A DNA stretch of 64,000 nt from Deinococcus arboris (GTDB taxonomy: Bacteria > Deinococcota > Deinococci > Deinococcales > Deinococcaceae), in NCBI RefSeq assembly GCF_009755355.1, contig NZ_WQLB01000008.1, positions 1-64,000 of the forward strand. Reading direction: 5' to 3'. The notes beneath the pieces are model-generated. The model had not been told where the DNA came from. It searched no databases and saw only the letters and a list, made by a program, of their open reading frames with translations. Both the position numbers and the translations under genes were made by a program. Shown piece after piece: positions 25,525-36,051 of the stretch. Every line of letters begins with the position of its first letter. The stretch's first letter is position 1.

Positions 25525-26850
25525 TCAACGCCAGGCCCGGCGGGTGCGGTGAAGGCACCACACTGCTACTCCAGCCATCAGGCCTTCCGACACCGCGTCA
25601 GCCAGCCACAGCGCCGACAATGACACCTGCGCCGCCACCAGCAGCACCGGCACCTTCAGGAGCAGCGGGCCGCCCACCGACAGCAGCAGAGCCTCCCGAA
25701 TCCGGCCCAGCGATTGCAGCACGGTCACGGCCAGGACAGTGACACCCAGAAAGGGCGCTGCCAGGGCCAGCAAGCGCAGCGCCTCGGCGCCTTCCCGCCG
25801 CACCCGTTCGTCCTGCGACAACAGGTTGATCCACCCTGAAGGCCAGCACCAGCAGGCGGCCCAGACCAGCAGGCCATATGCCACGGTGCTCCCCAGCGCC
25901 CAGCGCACTGCCAGGGTCACCCGGTCCCACGCCTGCCGCCCCACGTTGAACCCCACCAGCGGCTGCACCCCCTGGGCCAGCCCCGTCTGCGGCGTCAGCA
26001 GGCCGCTCAGCAATCGGCTGACCACCGCGAAGACGCTCAGAGCCGTGTCTCCGCCTACCCCCCGCAGCAGATGATTGGTCACGATGATGAGCAGGCTCGC
26101 ACTCGCGTTCTTGGCAAACGACGGCAGGCCAGTCCGGGCAACCTCCCACAGCAGCGGCGCGTGGGGTCGCCACAGCCACGGCGCAATGCGGACTGGCCGG
26201 GGGCGCAGGAAGAAGTACCACAGGCCCATGCCGGCCGACACCGCCTGCCCCGCCACAGTCGCCAGCGCCGCTCCACTCACCCCCCAGTGCGCCACCATCA
26301 CAAACAGCCAGCACAGGGCCAGATTGACCAGCACCGGCACCACCCAGATTGCCGTGGCGAAGTGGACCTGACCCTCGGCCCGGATAAACGCCGAGAAGCC
26401 CGTACTGGTGATCGCCCCCAGCAAGATGATGCGGCCAAAGTCCTCAGCATACGGAGCAACACGCGCCGAGGCCCCCAGCACCTTGACCAGTGGTTCGATG
26501 AATGGAGCGCCCAGCAGTGTGACGCTGCCCGCCACCACCCAGAACATGAGAAAGGCGCTGGCGATCACGCGGGCCGCCAGCACCGGGTCGCGCTGCCCCA
26601 GCGCGCGGGACACCAGAGCGGCGCCGCCGGACCCGACCGTCGTAGAGACGGCGCCCAGCAGCAACAGTACCGGAGCGATGATGCCGGCCCCGGCCGCCGC
26701 CAGCGGCCCCACTCCGACCGAGAGAATGTATGTGTCAGTCAGCAGGTACGCGCTGTACACCAGCAGGGCAAACGTTGACTGAGCCGCGTACTCGGCCAGC
26801 AGCGGGCCGACCGGCCGCGTGCCCAGTTGCTCGGCATGGGCGCCCTTCAC
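25525..26850 (-). CDS. MATE-family efflux transporter
   Basis: A 441-aa polytopic membrane protein with twelve hydrophobic segments in two similar halves. Features include LTDTYILSVGVGPLAAAGAG in the first helices and SVFAVVSRLLSGLLTPQTGL and GVQPLVGFNVG near the middle, which are typical of MATE (NorM/DinF-like) proteins exporting drugs or metabolites with Na+ or H+. It starts at GTG 26850, six bases past the phosphotransferase stop, so it is in an operon with it. Substrate unknown. Confidence 0.9.
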   Translation of the reverse strand: MKGAHAEQLGTRPVGPLLAEYAAQSTFALLVYSAYLLTDTYILSVGVGPLAAAGAGIIAPVLLLLGAVSTTVGSGGAALVSRALGQRDPVLAARVIASAFLMFWVVAGSVTLLGAPFIEPLVKVLGASARVAPYAEDFGRIILLGAITSTGFSAFIRAEGQVHFATAIWVVPVLVNLALCWLFVMVAHWGVSGAALATVAGQAVSAGMGLWYFFLRPRPVRIAPWLWRPHAPLLWEVARTGLPSFAKNASASLLIIVTNHLLRGVGGDTALSVFAVVSRLLSGLLTPQTGLAQGVQPLVGFNVGRQAWDRVTLAVRWALGSTVAYGLLVWAACWCWPSGWINLLSQDERVRREGAEALRLLALAAPFLGVTVLAVTVLQSLGRIREALLLSVGGPLLLKVPVLLVAAQVSLSALWLADAVSEGLMAGVAVWCLHRTRRAWR

Positions 26851-26856
26851 CGGCGC

Positions 26857-27834
26857 TCAGTCCGCCGTCAGCCAGGCCATTTCGCGGCGAATCAGGTCCC
26901 GCGAAAAATTGAAGATCTCGTCGGTGTCGTACTGCCGGTACGCGCATTCGGTGTGCATCACCAGCGCCAGGTGCAGGGTGTAGAGGTGCATCCGCTGCTC
27001 CTCTGCAGGGGTAAAGGTGGTCTGGCCGTAGCCTTCCATCGGTGGGGTCACGCCCTCACCGAACAGCGGCCGGAACTGCGCTTCCATCAGGGGCTCGGCC
27101 CACAGGGCCCGCTCAAAGTCGATCAGTCCGACAATCTCTCCGTCCCGCGCAAAGAAGTTGGGGTTCCAGGCGTCCCAGTGCACCAGGCGCGGCGCAGTGA
27201 CTTCCTCTAACGCGCTGGCGTGCCGGTTCAGGGCCGCCCGAAGTTCATCGGGCGTGAAGTCGTAGGCGAATCCCTTGCGCTCAGCGTCTTCCAGCACAGC
27301 CTCAAAGATGCGGGTAAAGGCCTCCCGCCAGGTGTCGGCCCGCAAGGCGGGGTTCCCGTCGTAGCCGAAATAAGGGCCCTCAATCTGATTCACTGCCCGG
27401 ATAACCGCGCCAGTTTTGCGGTGCAGTGCCGCCAGCTCGGCGGCACTGAGCGTGTCTTCCAACTGGTCGAGGGTTTGGCCCTCCACATGGGCCATGAAGA
27501 AGTAGGGCGCGTCGCACAGGGTCAGGCTGTCGTCAAAGGCATAGATTTCGGGCACAGGAATGCCAGGGACCGCCCGCACCCGGCGCATCGCCGCGACCTC
27601 CGTGAACATGATGTGACGCTCGTACTGCATAACGTCGGCGCCGGGAGGCGGCGCAATTTTGAGCACCACCTGACGGCCGCCGCGCAGACGAATCTGGTAG
27701 GCCGCGTTGAACCAGCCTTCTTTGAGTTCCAGAACCGCCTGCTCGTCGTCCGCAATGCCAGTTTCAGGAAAAGCGTGGGCTACCAGGCGTTCAATCTGGG
27801 CGTGGGTCTGGGTGTTTTTCGTCAGGCTTTTCAT
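26857..27834 (-). CDS. Phosphotransferase of the APH (aminoglycoside/choline kinase-like) family
   Basis: A 325-aa kinase-fold protein. VVLKIAPP carries the ATP-binding Lys, LVHWDAWNPNFF is the catalytic loop (His-x-Asp...Asn), and GLIDFERA has the metal-binding Asp. Family members phosphorylate antibiotics or small hydroxyl compounds; the substrate is unknown. GGAGG precedes ATG 27834, 35 codons inside the longest frame. Its operon partner is a MATE exporter, which together look like a tolerance or salvage unit, and a DeoR regulator is divergent to it. Confidence 0.85.
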   Translation of the reverse strand: MKSLTKNTQTHAQIERLVAHAFPETGIADDEQAVLELKEGWFNAAYQIRLRGGRQVVLKIAPPPGADVMQYERHIMFTEVAAMRRVRAVPGIPVPEIYAFDDSLTLCDAPYFFMAHVEGQTLDQLEDTLSAAELAALHRKTGAVIRAVNQIEGPYFGYDGNPALRADTWREAFTRIFEAVLEDAERKGFAYDFTPDELRAALNRHASALEEVTAPRLVHWDAWNPNFFARDGEIVGLIDFERALWAEPLMEAQFRPLFGEGVTPPMEGYGQTTFTPAEEQRMHLYTLHLALVMHTECAYRQYDTDEIFNFSRDLIRREMAWLTAD

Positions 27835-27958
27835 GGGGCCTCCGGGGGATAAGGAGTGGCTGCAGAACAGCAGTGCGGGGAATTTCAGCCAACCAGTGAA
27901 CAGCTCGACTATGGCACAGTCCAACAGAATCGAGCACAAACGAGCAGGAGCGCGGTGC

Positions 27959-27964
27959 TAAGCT
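27959..27964 (+). promoter_or_regulatory. -10 box of a leaderless promoter for the DeoR gene
   Basis: TAAGCT ends six bases before ATG 27971, in the 136-base divergent region shared with the phosphotransferase. Confidence 0.45.
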
Positions 27965-27970
27965 CCAGCC

Positions 27971-28732
27971 ATGTTTGCAGAGGAGCGGCAGCGCCGGATT
28001 CTGACTCAGCTCCGGCTGGACGGACGAGTCGCAGTGCTGACGCTGGCCGCGCAGTACGGCGTCTCAGAGCACACGATTCGGCGGGATCTGAACAGCCTAG
28101 CGGGGCGTGGGCACCTGCACAAAACGCATGGCGGCGCGGTGGCGCTGGACACGGCCCACCTGGACTGGAACGGCCGGGTGCAGAGTCTGCCCGCCGCCAA
28201 AGAGGCCATCGGAGCCGCCGCCGCCACGCTGGTCCAGCCAGGCGCCACCGTCATCCTGGACGCCAGTTCGACCACAGTGGCGCTGGCGCGGCATCTGCGC
28301 GTGCGGCCCCTGACGGTCATCACCAATTCGCTGGAGATCGCAGCGGTGTTCGGGGCAGACCCTGGGGTCTCGCTTATCGTCACGGGCGGGGTCTGGAACG
28401 CTTCGGCTCGGGCGCTGCGCGGGGCCGCGGCGCAGGAGATGGTGCGCCACTCCCGCGCCGACTGGGCGTTTCTGGGGGCCTGTGGACTAGAGGTGCGGGC
28501 CGGCGTAACCGTGACCGACGCCGACGACGCGGCACTCAAGCGGGCGATGGCCCAGAGCGCCACACAAGTAGCCGTGCTGGCAGACCATTCCAAGCGCGGG
28601 CAAGTGGTGGCGCACTGGGTGCTGGGGGTCGAAGCTCTGACCGTCCTCGTCACCGATCAGCCGTGGCCAGCGCTGACTGCCCTGGGGGTCGACGTCAGGA
28701 CTGAACCGATGACCCCGGCACCCAGCGAATGA
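27971..28732 (+). CDS. DeoR-family transcriptional regulator
   Basis: A 253-aa regulator. The N-terminal DeoR helix-turn-helix reads AQYGVSEHTIRRDLNSLAGR (residues about 24-43). The sugar-phosphate sensor domain follows, with DASSTTVALARHL, LTVITNSLEIA and SIAD-like VLADHSKRGQ. It would bind DNA and release it on binding a phosphorylated sugar or nucleoside. Divergent to the phosphotransferase/MATE pair, so a likely regulator of that pair and itself, though this is inference. Confidence 0.92.
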   Translation: MFAEERQRRILTQLRLDGRVAVLTLAAQYGVSEHTIRRDLNSLAGRGHLHKTHGGAVALDTAHLDWNGRVQSLPAAKEAIGAAAATLVQPGATVILDASSTTVALARHLRVRPLTVITNSLEIAAVFGADPGVSLIVTGGVWNASARALRGAAAQEMVRHSRADWAFLGACGLEVRAGVTVTDADDAALKRAMAQSATQVAVLADHSKRGQVVAHWVLGVEALTVLVTDQPWPALTALGVDVRTEPMTPAPSE

Positions 28733-28735
28733 GCG

Positions 28736-28771
28736 AAGGGCGGGCCACCCTCCTCTGCCCTGGCCCGCCTT
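28736..28771 (+). terminator. Terminator after the DeoR gene
   Basis: AAGGGCGGGCCA pairs with TGGCCCGCCTT with one bulge, four bases after the stop. Confidence 0.65.
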
Positions 28772-28890
28772 CAGAGGCACGCCCTCTAGTCTGACCCCAA
28801 ACCCTGTCAGGGGCGATGGGCCAAAGGCCGCACAGGCCGCTGGGCCGCCTGGCGTATTGGCTGCAGTCGCCGGCGCTGGCAGGCTAGGTC

Positions 28891-29697
28891 ATGGACGAGA
28901 TCACCGCCTACTACCACCGCGACCGCGAACACGACCGCCTGACGCGTGGCCTGGGCCTGATTGAGTTTGCCCGGACAATAGACGTGCTGGAGCGCCTGCT
29001 GCCCGGTGCCCCTGCCACCGTGTTGGACATCGGCGGCGGCACCGGCGTCTACGCCCGCGAATGCTTGCGGCGGGGGCACCGGGTTCACCTGCTGGACGCC
29101 ATGCCCGTGCATATCGAGCGGGTGCGTGCCGATCCGTCGCTGGCGGCCCTGGCTTCGGTCACGCTAGGCGACGCCCGCGCCCTGCCCTATCCGGACGGCT
29201 TGGCCGACACCGCCCTGGTCATGGGGCCGCTCTATCACTTGCCTGACCCCCATGACCGCGCCGCAACTCTGGCCGAAGCCGCGCGCACCGTGCGGCCCGG
29301 TGGGCTGGTGGCTGCCACGGCCATTCCGCGTGCGGGGGCCATCTGCGGCGACTTCAAACACGGGCTGGACGAGGAAGACTACAGCCGCGCCATCCGTGAG
29401 CGGGCGTACACGACTGGGAGCTACCTGAATCCTGAGGACCGCCCCGGATCCTTTACCACCGCCTACTTTCACCATCCTGCCGAGCTGGAAGCCGAATTGC
29501 GAGCAGCTGGTCTACAAGACGTGGCCCTGTATGCCCTGGAAGGCCCAGCTAACCTGCTGGCCAACCCAGCGCTGGAGATCAGCGACCCAGTGCGGCGAAG
29601 CGGCCTGATGACGGCTCTACGACTGGTCGAGCGCGACCCAGCGTTGATGGGCATCAGCGCGCACATTCTGGGTGTGGGCTGGACAGAAGGCCGGTGA
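28891..29697 (+). CDS. SAM-dependent methyltransferase (class I)
   Basis: A 268-aa cytosolic enzyme. Motif I is VLDIGGGTGVYA near residues 44-55, followed by the acidic strand VHLLDAMP and motif IV MGPLYHLPDPHDR, in UbiE-like style. Small-molecule substrate unknown. It ends just before a convergent frameshifted gene. No SD is visible; the ATG at 28891 is preceded by GCTAGGTC. Confidence 0.85.
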   Translation: MDEITAYYHRDREHDRLTRGLGLIEFARTIDVLERLLPGAPATVLDIGGGTGVYARECLRRGHRVHLLDAMPVHIERVRADPSLAALASVTLGDARALPYPDGLADTALVMGPLYHLPDPHDRAATLAEAARTVRPGGLVAATAIPRAGAICGDFKHGLDEEDYSRAIRERAYTTGSYLNPEDRPGSFTTAYFHHPAELEAELRAAGLQDVALYALEGPANLLANPALEISDPVRRSGLMTALRLVERDPALMGISAHILGVGWTEGR

Positions 29698-30165
29698 CAG
29701 GAATAGGGCTTGCGTTACCAAGTCCCCGGCGGGAGAAAACAGCGCGAGCCCTTGACGGTCGAGAGTCCGAAGCGGTGTCACGCTGCTCCAGCGCCTCCCG
29801 CAGCCGCTTTGAGATGGGCCAGCGGTCTGCGCCCTCCTCGTCGTGGATTAGGTCCGTCCAGTAGAGCAACAGTTCCGATAGAGCGGGCTGCCCCGCTTGA
29901 GCCAGCAAGAGGTCAACCACGGCCCGCAGCTGAGCCTTTGCAACAGGGCATCATTGGCCGATTCCAGCAGCAGTTCACCCAGTCCGTACTCAGCGGCCCA
30001 GGTTTTTGGAGTGTCTGCGTGCTGAGCAGCGTACGGGGCAAATGCTCGAAGCCGGGCGCTGTCCGCGTTCACGATGCCCCAGTCCTGCATCGCCTTATCG
30101 ATCCACAGGCTGAGGTCTTCAGAGATTCGCGCCAGGCTGAGAGGTTCGTCGGCGCCCAGCTTCAC
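29654..30165 (-). pseudogene. Frameshifted hypothetical gene coupled to smc
   Basis: Two frames continue each other. Frame one starts at GTG 30165 ([19 protein letters not shown]), overlapping the smc stop as GTGA, and runs to about DALLQ; near 29935-29942 the sensible reading shifts to another frame that continues KAQLRAVVDLLLAQAG to the stop at 29654. One missing A in the CAAAGG run would restore one ~170-aa soluble, acidic protein. The run is not a classical slippery heptamer, so a mutation or sequencing error is more likely than programmed shifting. I do not recognise the family. The 3' end overlaps the convergent methyltransferase gene. Confidence 0.6.
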
Positions 30166-33100
30166 CCCGCCTTCGCATCCTCAGGCTGTTTGATGCTCAG
30201 GACGCGGCTGGCGCCCGTTTGGTCGGTGGTTACGCCCCACAGCGCGTGGGCAATTTCCATCGTGGCTTTCTGGTGCGTGACCAGCAGAAACTGCGCGCCG
30301 CGTTCACTGAACAGCTTGAGGAAAGCGGTAAAGCGGCGAATGTTGGCCTCGTCCAGCGGGGCGTCCACCTCGTCCAGCACGGCCAGGGGGAGACCGCCCG
30401 CGCCGCCTTCTCCACCCGCATGATTGAGGGCAAACAGGAACCCCAGCCCTGCCATCGTGCGCTCCCCGGCCGAGAGCAGGGTCATCGAGCGCGTGCGCTT
30501 CCCCTTGGGCTGCACCGCCAGCCGCACGCCCCGAATCCGGCCAGCTTCGTCTGTCTCGTGTTCCAGTTCGCCCTGCCCGCCCAGTAACTCGGCGCTGTAA
30601 TCACGGAAGGCCGCGTTCACGCGCGTCAGGGCGGCGGCGGTGGCCTGACCCTCGGCCACCTCAAGGTCAGTCAGGTGAGCGCGCAGCTCGGCGGCGGCTG
30701 TCTCGGCGTCGGTCACTTCGGCACGCTGGGCGTCTAACAGCCCCGCTTCGGCGGCGTGGTCGGACTCGGCACGGGCGTTGACCGGCCCCAGGGCCTCCAG
30801 GGCGGCGCGCACGCGGCCCAGTTCAGCTGTCCACTCGCGCGGGGTGCCGGGGGGCAGGCAGCCGTCGGGGAGGGGCTCTTGCAGCCCTTCACGCCGGGCC
30901 ACCAGCAGGCGCAAGTCCTCCAGCCGGGCGCGCGCCTTGTTCTGGCTGGCAATGAGATTCGCGTAAGTCTGCGCCGCCTGCTCACGGGTGTACTCAGCGC
31001 GGGCGTATTCGTTCTCGTCTAGGGTGCCCAGCGCGGCCTCACGGCGTGCGACCTCGGCCTGGGCGTCCTGCACATGGCTTTCCTGGTTCTCAAGCGCGCC
31101 CGCACCTGCCTCCAGGCGGGCGCGCAGCTCACCGGCACGGGCGCGGCCGGTGCGGTAGGCGCGCCACGCGGCGTCGGCTTCGCGGGCCAGGGCCAGGGCC
31201 TCGGTGGCAGCGCGTTCGGCGGCGCGGCCTGTTTCGGCAGCGGCGCGGGCCTGGCTCAGCTCATGGTCCAGGGTGCCTAAGTCCGGCAGCGGCGCGGCGG
31301 AAGCAGCGGGCTCAGGCACCTCCGGCCCCAGCCGGGCGGCCAGACGGTCGCGGTGGGTTTCCAGGCTGCGGGCCTGCGCGCCCAGTTCGGTCACGCGGCG
31401 CTCGGCCTGCGTTTCCTCCTGGGCCGCGCGTTCGCGGGCCGTCAGTAGGGTGTCGTGCTGCGTCGCCCCGCCCCCCAGGGCCGCCTCCACCTTAGCCAGG
31501 TCGGTTCCCAGGCGCGTGCCCTGACGGTCGGCCTCCTCCAGTTCCGCGTCCAGTTCCTGAAATCGGCGCTGGTCGGCCAGCACGCCGCTCCCCGTATCAC
31601 GCGCCCGGCCCCCAGTAATCGCGCCGCCCGGCTCTACCAATTCGCCGTCTAACGTGACCAACCGGGGGCGGCTGGCGTGACTGCGCGCAATCCGGTTGGC
31701 GGCGCGCAAGTCACGCACAACCAGCGTGTCGGCCAGAATCGCTTCACCAACCAGCGGTGGGTCACTGGGGCACAGGTCAGCCAGGTTGCCCACCACGCCG
31801 TCTTCACGCAGCAGGCCGCCGTCCCGCCGGGGCCGGGCGCGGATGAGATCCAGCGGCAGAAAGGTCGCGCGCCCACCCGTGCGCTTCAGCTCATCAATGA
31901 TCTCGCGGGCGTCCTCGGCCCGGCCCACGACCACCTGTTCCAGGCGGCGGCCCAGCGCGGCCCCCACCGCCACCTCGTACTCGGCGGGCACGGTCAGCAG
32001 GTCGGCGACCGACCCCACGATGCCGGGGTGGTCCAGCCGCAGGGCGTTTCTGGCGCCCTCACCGTAGCGGGCGTAGGAATTGAGGGTCTGCTCTAGCCGC
32101 TCGCGTTCGCGGCGTAAGGGCGCCACGCTGGCATTCACGCGGGCCAGTTCGGCGCGCAGGTGGCGCTCCTGCGCCAGGGCCGCCTCGCGCTCAGCGGACA
32201 GGATGCGGTAAGCGCCCTCGGCCTGTTCGCGGGCGTGGCGGGCCGCTTCCAAGCGCTCGCCGGCCGCGTGCAGCCCCTCTGTCGTGGTGTCCAGATTGCC
32301 CTGCGCCCGGTCCAGTTCGGCGCGCAGGGTCTCCTGGCCGCCGGCCGCGCGGGCCTGAGCCTCAGCCGCGCGGGCGACCAGGGTGCGGGCCCGGGTCAGC
32401 TCGGCGTCCAGGCGGCGGGTGCGGGTTTCAGCCGTCTCTGCGGCAGCGCGAGCAGCCACCAGCGCCGCGTCCAAGGCGGCCAGATCAGGGGCCGGCTGGT
32501 CGGGGGCGCGGGTGGGCAGGGCCGCCCGTTCAGCGTCCAGGGCCGCGCGCTCCGCCACCAGATGATCGCGGTAGCGCGCGGCCTGGGCGGCGGCGTCGCG
32601 GGCGGCACGCAGGGTGTCTAGGGCGCCCGCGTAGGCGTCGCGGCGGGCGCGGGCCGCCTGGGCCGCCTCACGGGCAGTGTCCACAGCGGCCGCTGCCACC
32701 TGCACCTCGCGGCCCAGGGCGGCGCTACGGCCATCGAGGGCCTCGGCCTCGGCGCGCGCCCCGGCAATTTCGCGGGCCAGGGCCGCTTGGCGCTCGCGCT
32801 TGACGGCGTCATCTAAGGTCAAGACGCGCAGGCTCAGGGCGCGCCACTCGCGGGCTTCCTGGGCCGCGCGGGCCAGCCGGGCCAGGGCCGCTTCACGCTC
32901 CTGCAAGACCAGCCGCAGACTGTCCAGATGGGTGTCGGCCTCGCGCAGCCGGGCCTCGGTCTCCTGCCGGGCGGACACGGCGCGCGACAGTCCGGCGGCC
33001 TCCTGCACGTAGCCCAGCAGCGTCTTACCCTCGGCCTGCACCACCCCACTGACCTCGCCCTGGCCAATGACGGCCAGGCCCCCCGGCCCTAAGCCCGTGC

Positions 33101-33464
33101 CGCGCAGCGCCCCCTGCACGTCGCGCACGCGGGCGGCGCGGCCTCCCAGGTCCTGCTCGGCGGTGCCGTCGCGGTAGATGCGCCGGGCCAGATTGACGCG
33201 GCCTTCCGAGGTGTGCAGTTCCAGCTGCACCTCGGCCAGACCCAGCGGCGCTTTGCCCCCGCTGCCGTGAAAAATCAGCTCCGAGGCCCGGCCAGCGCGC
33301 AAGTCACGGGCGCGCGCCTGGTGGGTGGCCCAGCGAATGGCCTCCACGACGTTGCTCTTACCGCTGCCGTTGGGGCCAATCACCGCGCTGACCCCCGGCC
33401 CAAACTCCAGGCGGGTGCGGTCAGCAAAGCTCTTGAAGCCGTGCAGGGTGATGCTGCGGAGCAT
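30162..33464 (-). CDS. smc: Chromosome segregation ATPase SMC
   Basis: An 1100-aa condensin subunit. Walker A GPNGSGKS is at 30-37; long Ala/Arg/Glu-rich coiled-coil arms (about 165-480 and 650-920) flank the hinge (around 485-640, with [21 protein letters not shown] and [10 protein letters not shown]). The C-terminal head has the signature [18 protein letters not shown] and Walker [16 protein letters not shown]. It organises and segregates the chromosome with ScpA/ScpB, which are not in this window. Slightly shorter than the ~1180 aa usual for bacteria, through shorter arms. CTCCT upstream of ATG 33464 is a weak ribosome site. Confidence 0.97.
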   Translation of the reverse strand: MLRSITLHGFKSFADRTRLEFGPGVSAVIGPNGSGKSNVVEAIRWATHQARARDLRAGRASELIFHGSGGKAPLGLAEVQLELHTSEGRVNLARRIYRDGTAEQDLGGRAARVRDVQGALRGTGLGPGGLAVIGQGEVSGVVQAEGKTLLGYVQEAAGLSRAVSARQETEARLREADTHLDSLRLVLQEREAALARLARAAQEAREWRALSLRVLTLDDAVKRERQAALAREIAGARAEAEALDGRSAALGREVQVAAAAVDTAREAAQAARARRDAYAGALDTLRAARDAAAQAARYRDHLVAERAALDAERAALPTRAPDQPAPDLAALDAALVAARAAAETAETRTRRLDAELTRARTLVARAAEAQARAAGGQETLRAELDRAQGNLDTTTEGLHAAGERLEAARHAREQAEGAYRILSAEREAALAQERHLRAELARVNASVAPLRRERERLEQTLNSYARYGEGARNALRLDHPGIVGSVADLLTVPAEYEVAVGAALGRRLEQVVVGRAEDAREIIDELKRTGGRATFLPLDLIRARPRRDGGLLREDGVVGNLADLCPSDPPLVGEAILADTLVVRDLRAANRIARSHASRPRLVTLDGELVEPGGAITGGRARDTGSGVLADQRRFQELDAELEEADRQGTRLGTDLAKVEAALGGGATQHDTLLTARERAAQEETQAERRVTELGAQARSLETHRDRLAARLGPEVPEPAASAAPLPDLGTLDHELSQARAAAETGRAAERAATEALALAREADAAWRAYRTGRARAGELRARLEAGAGALENQESHVQDAQAEVARREAALGTLDENEYARAEYTREQAAQTYANLIASQNKARARLEDLRLLVARREGLQEPLPDGCLPPGTPREWTAELGRVRAALEALGPVNARAESDHAAEAGLLDAQRAEVTDAETAAAELRAHLTDLEVAEGQATAAALTRVNAAFRDYSAELLGGQGELEHETDEAGRIRGVRLAVQPKGKRTRSMTLLSAGERTMAGLGFLFALNHAGGEGGAGGLPLAVLDEVDAPLDEANIRRFTAFLKLFSERGAQFLLVTHQKATMEIAHALWGVTTDQTGASRVLSIKQPEDAKAG

Positions 33465-33540
33465 AGGGACCAGGAGGAGAGGGGTTAGGCGCCTGCAGAC
33501 TACTTTGCAAGCACCTGAACCCGTTAAACCCCGCTTCTCC

Positions 33541-34092
33541 TCACAGGTCGGTGCAGTCCTGGCGCGTAAACGGCTCGCGCAGGTCCAGGTGGCCCAGGGT
33601 TTCGACCCGTTGCCCGTTCAGGAGGAAAGTCACGTCCTGGCCCCGGTCTTCCAGCAGGGTCCGGGTCAGGGTGCACAGCAGCATGCGCTCGCCGCTGGTT
33701 CCGTAGCGCAGGGCGCCGTAGGCTTCGGGCAGATCCACATAGAAGTGCTGACCCCGCAGGTAGATCTTGGGCGGCACGCTGCCTGCCGGCACCACGCCCA
33801 GGAACGACTTGTCGTAGGGGCCACGCGCCCACACGTCCACCGCCGCCTGCGCCAGGGCGCGCGGTCCCTGCTGCGCCACCTGAATGGTGCGCGTTTCGGG
33901 CCGCAGGCGCTGCACCTGGGTGTCGGTGAAGTACACCTTGACCTTCAGGGCCTGGCGCTCGGTCAGTTCGGGCCGGGGGGGCGTGGGCGTTGGTGGGGTG
34001 CGCTGCACTGCTTGCAATGCCAGGACCGCCCCCACCAGCAGCGCGGCGGCCACCACGTTAAACAGCGAGAACAGTTTGCGCAGGGCCATCAT
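33541..34092 (-). CDS. GerMN-domain protein, membrane anchored
   Basis: A 183-aa protein with one N-terminal membrane helix (residues about 11-28) and a Pro/Thr linker, then a GerMN (sporulation/spore germination-like) domain with the strand [10 protein letters not shown] and [20 protein letters not shown]. In non-spore formers such domains sit in the envelope and are often paired with amidase-fold proteins, as here: its start overlaps the stop of the upstream amidase-like gene. Two ATG codons (34092, 34089) are possible. Confidence 0.8.
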   Translation of the reverse strand: MMALRKLFSLFNVVAAALLVGAVLALQAVQRTPPTPTPPRPELTERQALKVKVYFTDTQVQRLRPETRTIQVAQQGPRALAQAAVDVWARGPYDKSFLGVVPAGSVPPKIYLRGQHFYVDLPEAYGALRYGTSGERMLLCTLTRTLLEDRGQDVTFLLNGQRVETLGHLDLREPFTRQDCTDL

Positions 34093-35480
34093 GGCTGCGC
34101 CCCCGCCTCAGCACTGATATTCGCGTTGTTGTTCGCCCGCGCCGTCAGGTAGGTGGCCACCGAGCGGGCCACGGCCCCGGCCATGATCTGCAGGCGCTGG
34201 TCCACGCCCAGCTTGGCCACGTCCTCGGCGTTGTTCGACCAGCCGAGTTCCAGCAGCAGCGCCGCCTGCGGGGCCTCACCCAGACTCAGGACGCGGGTGG
34301 TGCTTTCCTGGCGGGCCGTTACGCCGCCGCCCCGGAGTTCGCCGCGCAGCAGTTCGCTCAGGCGGCGGGTGCTGCCGGCCCCGGCCACCACCAGCGGCGC
34401 GTAGGGCGGCGCCGTGCCCGCGCGCAGGGTGTTCACGAGCTGCGAGCCGGCGCGGCCCGTCTGTTCGTACACCGTCACCCCGCTTCGCTTGGCGCCGGGC
34501 AGGCGCCCCAGGTCCAGGGCCAGGTACACGTCGCTCTGGCGGGCCAGACGCAGGGCGTCCTCGCGCGGCAGAGCGCTGGCGGCGTCTCGGGTCACGCGCA
34601 CCTGCCAGCCGGCCTTGGTCAGCAGTTCAGCGGCGCGGCGAGACACTTCCAGGGTCACGTCGCGGCCCAGGCCCGAGACCCGCGCGGGGTCCAGCACGAT
34701 CAGGGGCGCAGTGACGCGGGTCAGGACCTCAGGGCTGCTCCGCGCCACCCCAGGGCCGGCGTCCACAACCACGCGCACGTTGCCGGGGCGCACTACCTTG
34801 TAGACCCGGTAGCCGCTGGTGGCGGGCAGCGGCAGGGTCACGGTCAGGTCGCTGCCGGCCTTGGCCACCTCGGCCGACTTCACGAAGGCGCCGCGCGTGG
34901 TGTAGCGCCTTGCCTCGCCACTCAGGCCGCGCAGGGTCAGCACCACGCGGTCGCCGCGCTGCTCGTCCTGCACCGTCACGTCACGGCTGAGGTCCAGCAC
35001 CAGGCGGTCGGTGTCGCGGCCCGCGCGGCTGCTAACGCCCAGCAACTGGGGCGGCGCCAGCGTGAATTTGCCGGGCTCGTACTGTGCGCCCAGGCCAGCG
35101 GCCAGGGTTTCTACCGGCAGGTAGAGGTTGCCGTTGACCAGGGTGGCCGCGCGGGCCTGCACCCGGCGGGCGTCCAGCTGCACGGTGTTGAAGTCGGTGG
35201 TGGCGCGCTGCTGGTCCTCGTCAATAGGCAGCAGCAGGGTGTGGCCCAGGCCAGTCACGCGCACGAGGCGGTTCTCGCGCGTGACGGTCAGCAGGCCGCT
35301 CAAGGCCGTCTGACTGGCGTACTCGGCGCCGTACAGCTGAATACTGTCCACCGTCTGCCCAGCCAGGCTCAGGCGGCTAAAGGCAATCTGGGCGCCCGCC
35401 AGGCCAATCAGCAGCAGGCCCGCACTTAGGGCACTCCACATGGCGCGCCGACCCAGCGGCGCTGGTCTGGGCGCCCTCAC
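34089..35480 (-). CDS. Amidase_3-fold protein lacking zinc ligands (probable pseudo-amidase)
   Basis: A 463-aa secreted protein: signal/anchor helix near residues 14-30, a copper-amine-oxidase-N-like domain (about 35-150), an AMIN-like beta domain (about 155-250), then an N-acetylmuramoyl-L-alanine amidase fold. Normal enzymes read DPGHGG, a ligand Glu, and SIHxN. Here these are [11 protein letters not shown] and YLALDLGRL, so both His and the ligand Glu are gone, while the late [13 protein letters not shown] block is kept. I infer a non-catalytic wall-binding or regulatory role. GTG 35480 overlaps the smpB stop (GTGA). Confidence 0.75.
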   Translation of the reverse strand: MRAPRPAPLGRRAMWSALSAGLLLIGLAGAQIAFSRLSLAGQTVDSIQLYGAEYASQTALSGLLTVTRENRLVRVTGLGHTLLLPIDEDQQRATTDFNTVQLDARRVQARAATLVNGNLYLPVETLAAGLGAQYEPGKFTLAPPQLLGVSSRAGRDTDRLVLDLSRDVTVQDEQRGDRVVLTLRGLSGEARRYTTRGAFVKSAEVAKAGSDLTVTLPLPATSGYRVYKVVRPGNVRVVVDAGPGVARSSPEVLTRVTAPLIVLDPARVSGLGRDVTLEVSRRAAELLTKAGWQVRVTRDAASALPREDALRLARQSDVYLALDLGRLPGAKRSGVTVYEQTGRAGSQLVNTLRAGTAPPYAPLVVAGAGSTRRLSELLRGELRGGGVTARQESTTRVLSLGEAPQAALLLELGWSNNAEDVAKLGVDQRLQIMAGAVARSVATYLTARANNNANISAEAGAQP

Positions 35481-35908
35481 AGCTCGCGCAGCTCCCGGCG
35501 CACGGTCTTCTCGGCCTCGGCGCGGCGCTTGTCGTGCAGCTTCTTCCCGCGCGCCAGCGCCAGTTCGACCTTGAAATACTTGCCCTTCTGGTACAGCTTT
35601 GTGGGCACCAGCGTCAGCCCTTTTTGCTCCAGGCCACGCTTGAGCTTGCCAATTTCCTCACGGTGCAGCAGCAGGCGCCGGGTGCGCCGGGGTTCGTGGT
35701 TGTTGTAGGTGGCTTCCTTATAGGTGGGGATATACAGCCCCTCCAGGTCCACATTCCCACCATGCAGGCGCGCAAAAGCGTCCCGGAAGTCCACGCCGCC
35801 CGCCCGGATGCTCTTGACCTCGCTGCCGGTCAGACTGATCCCCGCTTCAAAGCGCTCCAGCAGTTCGTACTCGTAATGAGCGCGGCGGTTCGTGTACACA
35901 GGAGGCAT
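35477..35908 (-). CDS. smpB: SsrA-binding protein SmpB
   Basis: A 143-aa tmRNA-binding protein for rescue of stalled ribosomes. Family blocks: NRRAHYEYELLERFEAGISL, GSEVKSIRAGGVDFRDAF, the RRLLLHREEI helix and the C-terminal basic tail KKLHDKRRAEAEKTV that enters the ribosome A site. First gene of a unit smpB-pseudoamidase-GerMN with stop/start overlaps. The tmRNA gene itself is not in this window. Confidence 0.97.
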   Translation of the reverse strand: MPPVYTNRRAHYEYELLERFEAGISLTGSEVKSIRAGGVDFRDAFARLHGGNVDLEGLYIPTYKEATYNNHEPRRTRRLLLHREEIGKLKRGLEQKGLTLVPTKLYQKGKYFKVELALARGKKLHDKRRAEAEKTVRRELREL

Positions 35909-35950
35909 TCTAGCAAGGGGCGGTGAGTGGTGAGTAGGCAGCGGGCGGCG

Positions 35951-35991
35951 GAGAAAACGGCCTGCTTGGCGCGCATGCAGGCCGTCTTCTC
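35951..35991 (-). terminator. Terminator after the SDR gene at 36052-36768
   Basis: GAGAAAACGGCCTGC at 35951 pairs with GCAGGCCGTCTTCTC (14 of 15). On the minus strand it is followed by TTTTCTCC, so it ends the SDR transcript before smpB. Confidence 0.65.
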
Positions 35992-36051
35992 TCTTTCTCG
36001 CTCCGCTCGGGTTTCGTCAAGCATGCTGCTTGAGGAGGGTCAGAGGCCGTA

